Shown one piece after another: positions 25,995-35,400 of a stretch of DNA of 64,000 bases. The stretch is from assembly GCF_009659535.1 (NCBI RefSeq), contig NZ_VJZZ01000003.1:1-64000 (forward strand). Reading direction: 5' to 3'. The notes under the pieces were generated by a model. That model did no database searches. It worked only from the letters and a program-made list of their open reading frames with translations, and was not told the origin of the DNA. This stretch comes from Aggregicoccus sp. 17bor-14. GTDB taxonomy: Bacteria; Myxococcota; Myxococcia; Myxococcales; Myxococcaceae. Every line of letters begins with the position of its first letter. Positions within the stretch are counted from its first letter, which is position 1. Both the position numbers and the translations under genes were made by a program.

Positions 25995-28900
25995 ACGAAC
26001 TTGTCTCCGAATTGTTTGTCGATCTTCTGAGCGAAGTCGGCGATCTGCGCAGCCGTCGGGTTTCCCTTGTTGGCCTTGTCGAACTTATTCCACATGTTCG
26101 TGATGACGTTGTGCGTCTTGTCATCGACGCCTCGAAGGAATTGGAGATCGTGGATGTTGATGCCCGCTCCCTCGAGCGTCTCCGCATACTTCTGAGGAAG
26201 GCTGTGATGAACCTCGAAGCCTGCCGGAAGATCTGGGCGCGCCTTGACGAAGCGATCGCGATAGTTGCTAGCCGTCGCCGCCGACTTGGCACAGCTCGCC
26301 GCCCCGTTGTGGACCACCGCGCCCGTGTCACCGACCACGTACGCGTGCGCCGTCTCCACCTCTAGGTTGAAGACGTCGAAGTGCCCCGCGCGAGCGCTGA
26401 CGGCCGCCACCCGAAGCGGCAGACCTGCTGCGAGGACCTGGTCTCCGACGCGCAGCTCGCGCGCCTGCGTCCAGCGCAGCTCCCACTCGCCGAGCTGGCG
26501 GAAGCGGTGCTCGGGCGTCGCCGCGACCACCTCGGTCTCACCCGCGAGATTCTCGAGCGTGACGTCGACCAGCCAGCCCGTCTGCCGGTGGGAGACCTGC
26601 GTGACGGTGTGCGCGACGGGCGTCGGGTCGGTCCCATCCTCCGAGGGCACCCAGACCTGATCACCCACCTGCACGCTCTGGATGGGCACCCGCTCACCGC
26701 CAGCGACGAGCACCGGTGTGCCAGCCACGAAGCAGCCACCACCGGGCAGACCGCAGGAGCCACCCGAGCAGCCGGGCGCGGACTCCGCGAGCTGCGCCGC
26801 CTTCCCGAAGCGGTTGGACACCGCACCGAGCACCTTCTTGCCCACGGCCGAGGCGGCCTTGCCCAGACCGAAGCCGATGACGCCTGCCGCGGCGTCCTGG
26901 GTCATCGCCTCGGTGTTGAACGCCGCCTTGACGCTGCCCGTCTGGATGCCGCGCTCGATGACGCCCGAGGCAGCGGAGCCTGCGGCTTCCGCCCCCGCCT
27001 GGATGATGAGGCTCGCACCGCCCGTGGCCGCGGTGATGGCGCCGGTGACGGCGCCGCTCGCGGCCGCAGCGAGCACGCCGCGCGCCGTGTACGCCTCGCC
27101 GTTGATGGCCCCCTTCACCAGGTAGATGCCGGTGCTGATGGTCGCGCCCACCAGCGCGCCCACCAGGATGTGCGGCAGCCGGCCGTCGCGGTCCGCGAGG
27201 CTCGTGGGCGTGTTGCGCGCGTACGCGTAGGGGTTGAGCACCTGCGGGTCCGCGACGCCGTGGCCCGGGTTGCCCAGCACCTCCGTGTCCGGGGTGAGGA
27301 AGCGGCCCAGCTGCGGATCGTAGTAGCGCGCCCCCGAGTAGTAGAGACCGGCCTCCGCGTCCCACTCGTGTCCCGTGAAGGTGTAGGGCTCGTCGGTGCC
27401 CACCACCTGGCGGCCCCACGCGTCGTACGCGGCCTCGGACACCACTGCGCCCGAAGCGTTCGTGAGGACCGTGGAGCTCTGGAGGTGATCGGTGACGTAG
27501 TAGATGGCGTCCGGCTCACCCTCGGGCTGAGGCTGCCCCCTGGGCGAACCTCCACACGCGCTGAGCGCTGCCGCCATGCCGCCGGCGAGCAGCACGCGCG
27601 CCCAGCGCCCGCGTCCGCCGGTCGCGGCGAAGAGGGCGCCGCCTGCGACCAGCGCGAGCAGTGAGAGCGCCGAGAGCCCCTGCCCCACCGCGCGATGCGC
27701 CGCGGCCACTGCCGTCACGGTGCGCGGCGTGCCCCCGCCGATGCGCGCGAGACGCACGTCTCCCGAGTACACGTACTTCACCAGCTGCCCGTCCCGCTCC
27801 TCGCTGAAGCGGTCCACGTAGACGACCGTGTGCTCCTTGCCGCCGGCCGTCACCCGCTTCACCGTGCGGTGGCCCTCGTAGTCGTAGGCGTAGCGGGTGA
27901 GATCCTTGTCGGTGGCCACCTCGGTGAGGCGACCCTGCACGTCGTAGGTGAAGCGGCGCCCGAAGGCAGAGGTCACCGCTCCGTTCGCGTCGTAGGTGAG
28001 CGGGCGGCCGCCCACGCTGCGCACGGCGTTGGGCTGCGCCTGCGGATCGTAGGCATAGGCCCCCAGGTCGCTCTTGGCGAGCAGGTTGCCGACGGCGTCG
28101 TAGGAGAAGCTCGCGCTGCCGGCCGGACCGGACACGCGCTCGAGCCGCTGGAGCGCGTCGTACACGAAGCTGCGCGAGGCGCTGTAGCCACCGTCCGGGT
28201 GCACGCTGTCGCGCACCTGGGTGAGCGCGCCCGCGCGGTCGTACTGCAGCTCCAGCCCCTGCACCGTCTTGCCGGCAGCATCGGTGCTGCGCAGTGCGCG
28301 CACGCGGTCGTGCGGATCGTACTCGGCGGTGGCCACCACGCCGTTCGCGTACTCGCGGCGCACCGCGAGCCCCACGGCGTTGTAATCGATGCTGCGCACC
28401 ACACCGGGCACGCTCGCCAGGAGCCCGCGCTCGTTGAAGACGTAGTCGAGCGTGGTGTCGTCCGGGTAGGTGAGCGCCACCACCCGGTCCAGGTTGTCGT
28501 AGCGCTGGCGGGTGCGGTAGTCGCGCCCGTCCACCACGCGCAGGTCCTCCACCAGGTGGCCGCGCGCGTCGTAGGCGAAGTGCTCCTGGCCCGCGAGGTC
28601 CTCGACCCAGGTGAGCCGGCCACGGGCGAAGGCCGCGGACTCCCCCGGCGTGCGAGGCGAGGGAGTGTCGTAGTGGTAGCGCAGCTCTCCCGCGGAGGCT
28701 CCGTCCGGGCGCAGGTGGCGCTCGGTGAGCAGGCGCCCCAACCCGTCGTAGGTCTTGAGGAGGTGCTGCCCCGTGGCGTCCTGCCAGTCCACGAGGTTGT
28801 CGTCGTCGTCGTAGCCGAAGCGGCGTGTGCCCGCGTCCGGGTGCTGCAGCTCGAGCAGGCGGCCCAGGCCATCGTAACGGTAGCGGGTGGCGTGCCCCGC

Positions 28901-31900
28901 GGCGTTCACCACCGCGAGCGTGCGTCCCAGGGCGTCGTAGCTGAAGCGGGTGACGTGGCGAGCGCTGCCGGCGTCCTCGGTGACGGCGATGGTGCGCCCG
29001 CGGCCGTCCTGCTCCTGCACGAGCGGTGTGCCGTGGAAGGGGGAAGCCGGGTTCAGGTCCTCGCCGTCCCACAGCTCGCGCCTCAGCGGCGCGTAGCGCG
29101 TCTCGGTGCGAAGGCCGTCCGGATAGATGGTGCGGATCTCGCGACCCAGGACGTCGTAGTCGTGGAGGACGGCGGAGGTCTGGGGCGGGGCCTCGACGAA
29201 GCCCGAGGAGGCCACGAGCGCCTCGTCCCACTCGCGCACCACTGCGCCCCGGCGCGAGTACTCGCGCCGGTCGGACAGCTCCCACTGCCCGTGCTCGGCC
29301 TGGGTGTACGTGGCCAGCGCCCTGCCCAGGCCGTCGTAGTACGAGAGCGCCGTGAGCACCGTGTCCTGGCCTGACACGGTGCGCGACTCCGTGGTGCGCA
29401 TGCTCAGCGGAGAGGCAAGGCCGTAGCGGTAGCGGAAGGTGGGGAGCTCCAGCGTGTCGCCGGGCTTCGCCAGCGCGACCAGTCGCTCCAGCGCGTCGTA
29501 GGCATAGCGGACGGTGGCGGCGTTGGCGTCCGTGAACGAGCGCACGAGCCCGCGGCCCGGCACCACGTCCACCTGGAAGGTGAGCCCCTCTCCGCCCTCG
29601 GCGCCCACCACGTGCTCTCGCACCGGGAAGGTGTGCGTGGCCAGGTCGTACTCCACGCTGCGCCGTGCGCCTCGCGGCGTGAGCATCGCCACGGTGTTGC
29701 CGTAGGGGTCGCGCGCCACGCGCTGGGCGCTCACCCAACGGTCGGCCTCCACCCAGCGCTCCTCGCGCGTCTGCTGGCCGCGCGTGAGCTGGCCGAGCGG
29801 CAGGCCCTCGAAGTCGGGCCCGTCGTAGTACAGGCGGCGCGCGGAGAGGCGCACGCCCGCGGGGGTCTCCGCGCGCTCCTCCTGCAGCCGCCCGAGCACC
29901 CAGCCCTGCGCGTCGTTCAGGAAGGTGCGGCGCACGAACAGCTCGTCTCCGCCCCCCAGGGGGTCTCCGTCCACCACCAGCCCGTAGTCGCGCTGCAGCG
30001 TGGGGTTGCCCCACCCGTCGTACTCCCACTCCTCCCGCGTGACGGCCGGGGTCTGCGTTCCCTCGAAGCGGGAGGTCTCGTGCGCCGTCAGCTCGACGCC
30101 CACGCAGTCCACGCCGTCCAGGCCCGCGGCGTACACCCGCGGTGCATGGGTCCACACCTCGCGCACGAAGAGCCGGCCGTCCTCGGTGCCCAGCTCCCGG
30201 GCAAGCTCGCGGCCCTTGAGCGCCTCGCTCGCGAGCCCCAGGTCATAGGTGTGCTGCTCCACCGCGGTGGGGTCCGCGTCGTCGCCGAGCGCCCGCACCT
30301 CCACCTGGCCGAAGCCGCGGAACTCGCGGGTGCGGCCGTCGTAGTGGCCCTGCGCGTAGGTGTAGCGGGTGGTGGAGAGGCCGCCGCGCGAGTCGCCGAG
30401 GGTGCTCTCCGCGAGCACCTGCACGCTGAAGGGCAGGCGGGTGGTCCACGGGTGGCCCGCCGCCAGCGCCGCGGCGTAGGCATCCGCGCTGGTGCTGAAG
30501 CGCAGGGTGCGCACCAGCCCCAGCCCGTTCTCCACGCGCGTGAGGAGGTTGGGGCGCAGGCCGCGGGTCACGTCCAGGTAGGTGACGCGCGCGTCCGGGT
30601 CCGCGCTCGGCGTGAGCCACACCACGTCCGTGGTGCCGTTGCCGTTCATGTCACCCAGGCGCACCTGGGTGAGGCGCGCGTTGGTGGAGGGCGTCCCCGC
30701 GAGCGAGCGCACGGGGCCAAAGCCCCCGGCGGGCTGCAGCGGCCAGAGGTCCAGGTGGTCCGCGTCCACCCGCACGAGGTCCGCGAGGCCGTCTCCGGTG
30801 AGGTCCGCCAGTTGCAGCTGCGCCTCGCCGGCGCTGCCCACGTCCGGCGCGTTGGGCAGGGACTCGGGCGCATCGAAGAGGCCGAAGCCGCGCGCCGGCC
30901 ACCAGAGCACCGAGCCCGTGCGCACGAAGACCAGGTCCAGCAGCCGGTCCCCGTTGAGGTCCGCGAGCTTCACGCGCCCGTCCGCGAAGTCCAGCGCCGT
31001 GCCGCCCGGAGGCAGCGGCAGGGACTGGGCCTGTGAGAAACCCCCTGCCCCACCGTTGCGCCACCAGGTGGCGCTCGTGGGGGTGAGGCGCAGCGCGTCC
31101 GGCAGCTTGTCGCCGTCCAGGTCCACCCAGCGCGTCTGCGGGTCCTCGGGCACGAACGAGGGGTTGTTGGCGAGCACCACCGAGGGCTCCCAGCGCCCCT
31201 GCCCGAGGTTGGGGAAGTAGCGGAACGCCTGCGACGTGCTGCCCGTGCGCGCGAGCAGGTCCACGAGCCCGTCGCCGTCCACGTCCGCCAGTTCCACGCC
31301 GCTGGTGCCCAGTGCGACGGACGGGCTCGCCGGGAGGTCCTGGCGCTCGGCGAAGCGCGCGGCGCCGAGGTTGCGGTAGTAGGCGTGCGCGCCGCTCGCG
31401 GCCGTGAGCAGGTCCGGGAAGCCGTCGCCGTCCACGTCCGAGAGCTCGGTGTCGGCGTCGCTGCCAGGCAGCTTCGCGGGAGCGGCCGCGAGCGTCTGCA
31501 GGCCGACGAGCGAGGTGGGAGCCTCGCTGTACTGGAAGCGCAACGGAGGCAGCGCGGTGCGGTCGTCGTCGCCGTACATCTGCAGGGACTCGAGCAACGA
31601 GACGTCCGTGCCGGCGCGGTAGGCGAGCTCGTAGCGGCGCACCTGCTGCCCCAGCGCGAACACCCGCGCGCTCTTGAGGCGGCGCGCAGTGGTCACGCGG
31701 AACGTGGAGCGGTAGTCCGTCAGCGCGTCGGGGCGCGCCTCGTAGGCGAAGTCCACCCGGTTGTCCGCCGCGCCCGCCCGCCGGTTGTAGGCCACGCGCA
31801 CGAGGTAGGGCAGCCCGCCGTCCTTCTCGTAGAAGTAGCTGACCCGGTTGCCCCAAACGTCGATCTCGTCCTCGAGGTACCAGGCGAACGCGCCCGCCTC

Positions 31901-32419
31901 TCCCTCCACCCGCGAGCCCGCGTCCAGGCCGTAGCGGCGCACGCTGCCGGAGGGCAGGTCCACCTCGAAGCCCTCGGCGCTGCGGCGCACGCGCAGGAAG
32001 GCGCCCTCGTTCTTCAGGCGCCAGGTGTCCTGCGCCACCCGCACCAGCTCCTGCCCGTCCAGCAGGAGCCGGTCGGAGCTGTCGTAGCGCGGCAGGCCGC
32101 GCTCGGTCATGCGCTGCACGCTGGAGACGCGCAGCGCCCACCCCAGCCCCACCGGGCCATTGCCCGCGCCGCTGTCGTAGGTGAGCGCGAGCGAGGGCGT
32201 CAGCCCCCCGGTGCCGGGCGGCAGCTGCAGCGCCACGGCCTCCGTGATGCTGCCGGAGTTGAGCTGGACCTGGAACGACTCCCCGAGGCCCGCCACACTG
32301 CCAGGGCCCGAGGGGACGGAGAGGACGTTGGGGCGCGTGCCGGACTTGTCGGCGCGCGCAGGGAGGGCCAGGCCTACCCCCAGCAGCAGGGTGAGCCCGA
32401 ACACGAGACGGCGCGACAT
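25979..32419 (-). CDS. Tc-like SpvB/TcdB-Rhs toxin with Hint domain and nuclease-like tip
   Basis: 2146 residues. Signal peptide (1-23), then an SpvB-type domain (LTPSLALTYDSGAGNGPVG), FG-GAP/VCBS repeats (about 310-640), a TcdB middle domain (PNLLTRVENGLG; WTTRLPFSVQV) and YD/Rhs repeats to about 1570. A two-helix hydrophobic insert (about 1573-1621) is followed by the Rhs core (YYSGARYYDPQLGRFLTPD). A Gly/Ala-rich hydrophobic region follows, then a Hint autoprotease from Cys1896 to VVHN near 2038. The last 105 residues contain VHHSLPQKY and a later THNVITNMW, resembling HNH/EndoVII-type toxin tips. This is the TcB-TcC cocoon design with a polymorphic C-terminus. Confidence 0.93.
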   Translation of the reverse strand: MSRRLVFGLTLLLGVGLALPARADKSGTRPNVLSVPSGPGSVAGLGESFQVQLNSGSITEAVALQLPPGTGGLTPSLALTYDSGAGNGPVGLGWALRVSSVQRMTERGLPRYDSSDRLLLDGQELVRVAQDTWRLKNEGAFLRVRRSAEGFEVDLPSGSVRRYGLDAGSRVEGEAGAFAWYLEDEIDVWGNRVSYFYEKDGGLPYLVRVAYNRRAGAADNRVDFAYEARPDALTDYRSTFRVTTARRLKSARVFALGQQVRRYELAYRAGTDVSLLESLQMYGDDDRTALPPLRFQYSEAPTSLVGLQTLAAAPAKLPGSDADTELSDVDGDGFPDLLTAASGAHAYYRNLGAARFAERQDLPASPSVALGTSGVELADVDGDGLVDLLARTGSTSQAFRYFPNLGQGRWEPSVVLANNPSFVPEDPQTRWVDLDGDKLPDALRLTPTSATWWRNGGAGGFSQAQSLPLPPGGTALDFADGRVKLADLNGDRLLDLVFVRTGSVLWWPARGFGLFDAPESLPNAPDVGSAGEAQLQLADLTGDGLADLVRVDADHLDLWPLQPAGGFGPVRSLAGTPSTNARLTQVRLGDMNGNGTTDVVWLTPSADPDARVTYLDVTRGLRPNLLTRVENGLGLVRTLRFSTSADAYAAALAAGHPWTTRLPFSVQVLAESTLGDSRGGLSTTRYTYAQGHYDGRTREFRGFGQVEVRALGDDADPTAVEQHTYDLGLASEALKGRELARELGTEDGRLFVREVWTHAPRVYAAGLDGVDCVGVELTAHETSRFEGTQTPAVTREEWEYDGWGNPTLQRDYGLVVDGDPLGGGDELFVRRTFLNDAQGWVLGRLQEERAETPAGVRLSARRLYYDGPDFEGLPLGQLTRGQQTREERWVEADRWVSAQRVARDPYGNTVAMLTPRGARRSVEYDLATHTFPVREHVVGAEGGEGLTFQVDVVPGRGLVRSFTDANAATVRYAYDALERLVALAKPGDTLELPTFRYRYGLASPLSMRTTESRTVSGQDTVLTALSYYDGLGRALATYTQAEHGQWELSDRREYSRRGAVVREWDEALVASSGFVEAPPQTSAVLHDYDVLGREIRTIYPDGLRTETRYAPLRRELWDGEDLNPASPFHGTPLVQEQDGRGRTIAVTEDAGSARHVTRFSYDALGRTLAVVNAAGHATRYRYDGLGRLLELQHPDAGTRRFGYDDDDNLVDWQDATGQHLLKTYDGLGRLLTERHLRPDGASAGELRYHYDTPSPRTPGESAAFARGRLTWVEDLAGQEHFAYDARGHLVEDLRVVDGRDYRTRQRYDNLDRVVALTYPDDTTLDYVFNERGLLASVPGVVRSIDYNAVGLAVRREYANGVVATAEYDPHDRVRALRSTDAAGKTVQGLELQYDRAGALTQVRDSVHPDGGYSASRSFVYDALQRLERVSGPAGSASFSYDAVGNLLAKSDLGAYAYDPQAQPNAVRSVGGRPLTYDANGAVTSAFGRRFTYDVQGRLTEVATDKDLTRYAYDYEGHRTVKRVTAGGKEHTVVYVDRFSEERDGQLVKYVYSGDVRLARIGGGTPRTVTAVAAAHRAVGQGLSALSLLALVAGGALFAATGGRGRWARVLLAGGMAAALSACGGSPRGQPQPEGEPDAIYYVTDHLQSSTVLTNASGAVVSEAAYDAWGRQVVGTDEPYTFTGHEWDAEAGLYYSGARYYDPQLGRFLTPDTEVLGNPGHGVADPQVLNPYAYARNTPTSLADRDGRLPHILVGALVGATISTGIYLVKGAINGEAYTARGVLAAAASGAVTGAITAATGGASLIIQAGAEAAGSAASGVIERGIQTGSVKAAFNTEAMTQDAAAGVIGFGLGKAASAVGKKVLGAVSNRFGKAAQLAESAPGCSGGSCGLPGGGCFVAGTPVLVAGGERVPIQSVQVGDQVWVPSEDGTDPTPVAHTVTQVSHRQTGWLVDVTLENLAGETEVVAATPEHRFRQLGEWELRWTQARELRVGDQVLAAGLPLRVAAVSARAGHFDVFNLEVETAHAYVVGDTGAVVHNGAASCAKSAATASNYRDRFVKARPDLPAGFEVHHSLPQKYAETLEGAGINIHDLQFLRGVDDKTHNVITNMWNKFDKANKGNPTAAQIADFAQKIDKQFGDKFVWPGF

Positions 32420-32427
32420 GCGTGCTC

Positions 32428-35400
32428 CTACTGCTGGATGGTCTTGGACGAGTGCTCGAAGATGAGCTCGATGTCGTCGAGCCCCGCGAGGTCGAGCCCG
32501 GCGTTGGCGGTCTCCACGCGGGTGTCCTGGTTGATCTTCAGCGTCCAGGGACCGGCGAGCAGCGGACGGAAGAGCAGGTCGGTGTTCGGCGTGGGGGCGA
32601 GCGGGTTGGAGGCATTGATGCCCGCCTCCACGCGCGCCACGCGCGGGCTCTGCGCATCGTCGAGCAGGTTGTAGGGGACCAGGTCGAAGGGCGAGTCGCA
32701 GTTGCGCTGGTAGCTGGTGCCACCGTGGGTGAGGCGGATCACCGCCTTGGTCACCCCGGCACCCAGGTTGTCCCCGACCAGGTTCGCGCGCACGCTCAGG
32801 ATGCGGTCGTTGCAGACGGCCTGGGAGAACAGGGGCGCATCCGGGCGGGTGGTCTCGAAGTTCAGGCTCAGGTTGCCCTGCGCATCCCGGTGGGCCGGGT
32901 CCGCTACGTAGCGGCGGAAGCGCTCGCGGGGGCTGTACTCCTTGCCGGTGACGGGATCACGCAGCGGCTGGCCCAGGCCGAGCAGCGTGTCTCGCACGCT
33001 GACCACGTCGACGTTGCCCTGCAGCGGCACGGTGGAGCTGTGGGTGTAGTAGTCGTAGAGGTCGAGGAGGTAGGCGTTGACCTCGGCCGCCGTGCGCTTC
33101 TGCCACAGCGTCTCGCGCGGGCCGTAGCTCACGTTGAGCTCGTACTCGAGCGCGCGCGTGGCAAGGTAGGCCCAGTCCATGGCCCGCCGATAGGTGCGCA
33201 GTGCCTGCATCGTCGCCGCGTTCCCGTACATGCGGAAGGTGAGCAGGCGGTACGCGGTCGAGGCGCCTTGCTTCGACACCTGGGCGATCTGGTCCTCGAC
33301 CAGCTGGGCCTGGCGCAGCGTGCCGGTCACCGAGGCTACGGCCTGCAGCAGGCTCTCGCGGGCCATCTCCAGCTCGATGCTCAGGGTGTAGCTCTCCAGC
33401 ATCTTCGTCTGGATCAGCGCCGCGCTGTTGATGAGCTTCTCCTGGGCCTGGTTGAACTCCACGCGGGCGCGCTGGCGCGTTGCGAGCTCGTTGCGCGCCT
33501 TGTCGATCTGCGCGTGCCCGGTGATGGAGACGAGCTGCCCCTCCAAGGAGAGTGCGGCGCCGAAGATGCCAAACACGCCCTTGATGCTGCCGCTGGCGAG
33601 GCCCGTCATGAGGCTGCCGGCGGCCTGGTACACCGCCGCGACGGAGTCGATCACGGCCTCCTGGTCCTCGAGCGCGTTGAGGCGCCGGCCGTCCTGCATG
33701 ATCAGGGTCGCCTCCAGCTCGTTGATGCCGACGCTGCGCCGGGCGCGGTCGCGCTCGATCCGCATCTCCTCGTGCAGGTTGCTCACGCGCTGCAGCAGCA
33801 GCCGGATGCGTTCGTTCGCTGCCGTCACCTCGCGCTTCGCGTTGTCGAACTGGCTGCCAGACCCGCCACAGGTGGCCACGGCGCTCGAGCCGCACAGGAC
33901 GTTGAGCTGGCTGCGCAGCTGCTGCAGCTGCGCCAGCATCTGCGTACTCAGCGCGTCCTGGCTCGCCTCGAACTCGCGGCTGCTCGTCCGGGCCTTGTCC
34001 GCGTCGGCCATGGCCGCGGGAGTGAAGGTACCGGCGGCATCCGCGTAGATCTGCAGGAAGTTGCTGTCGTTGCGCGCGGAACCGGGCTTGAAGAAGAAGG
34101 GCACGTAGGTTTGCGTGTAGCCGGCGGGGTTACGTCCCGTGGCCAGCGCGTCGTAGCGGGCGGAGAGCGCCTGGAAGTCGCGCAGCACGGCCCCGAGCTC
34201 GGCGAGCTCCGCGGGGGTGACCTGGGCCCGGGACATCACGGCCGACAGCAGCGCGAGGTCGATGTAGCCCTGAAGCGCCCCGGAGCGGGCGGTGGTGCGG
34301 GCCTCGGTCAGGCGTGCAGGTCCCAGGCGGTGCAGCCGGTCCACCAGCTCGAGGCGCGTGCGCAAGGCGCCGCTCACCCCCAGCGCCACGCGCCGCAGGT
34401 GCTCGAACTTGCCGCGGCTCTTGTCGGCGGCAAGGTCGCCGAGCAGCTCGGGGAGGAAGCTCTGGCCGGAGCGCAGCGGCTCCTCGCCGATGGGCCCGAG
34501 CAGCAGCTCCAGCGCCCAGGGGTCCAGCATCGTCACGGAGCTCGAGGAGGAGAAGCTGTGCACGCCCGCCGTGTAGAGGATGTACGCGCTCTTGAGCGAC
34601 TGCACCTCGGTGTCCAGCGAGGTGGTGTCCGGCGACTTCCACTGCTCGAAGATGCTGACGAAGTCCTCCGAGCCGCGCAGCTGGTAGTAGTCCGCGGGGA
34701 TCTCGTAGGTGTCCAGCAGGCCGCGGGAGGCCTGGTCCCGCGCATCCTGCTGCGCGGTGGTGATGGGCGAGCTCACCGGCGCGGTGAGCACGTCCTCGAA
34801 CACGAGCTGGGCGCAGCGGACCTGGGAGAGGTTGATGCAGGCGCTGCCGCCGCAGGAGCCGTTGAGGATGGTCTGGTAGGGGCTCTGGCCGTCCGGGGTC
34901 GCCTGGAAGGCGCGGTAGAAGCTGCCGGCGGCAGCGAGGTAGGCCTTGCCGCGGCCCAGGGGCGTGCTGCAGTTGGCGCCGACCACGTTGGGGCAGCTCG
35001 CGTAGCAGTTGCTGCGCTCGGTCGCGGTGAAGGGCGAGGTGAGCGGCTGCGTGGGGAGGTCCGGGACGGCCGTGGCCTGCCCGCTCCGGGCCTCACCGAC
35101 GCGGCGCAGGCGGAAGTGGCCGCCCACGTCCACAGTCGCGCTCGCGCGCGGGCCGCTGAGCGAGTCCACGAAGTCACCCTCGAAGAGCCCCTCGGGGCTG
35201 ACCGTGCCGCGCAGGGTGATGGTGCGGCGCAAGGGGCGCGGGTAGCTGGGGTTCGCCACCGAGCCCGGTGCCCCCGCGACGATGACGGTGAGCTCGACGC
35301 TGCCATCCGCACCGATGGTGCCCGCCACGCCCACCTGTGAAGGGAAGAGCAGCGAGGTCTCCGGATCCACGAAGCCCGTGAGGCTTGTGCCGTCGGGACT

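Noticed and set aside
25979-32419. Intein interpretation of the Hint domain
   Set aside because: The domain sits just before a variable 105-residue tip with an overlapping immunity gene, and the downstream residues do not resume a conserved extein; this is the toxin-release use of Hint.
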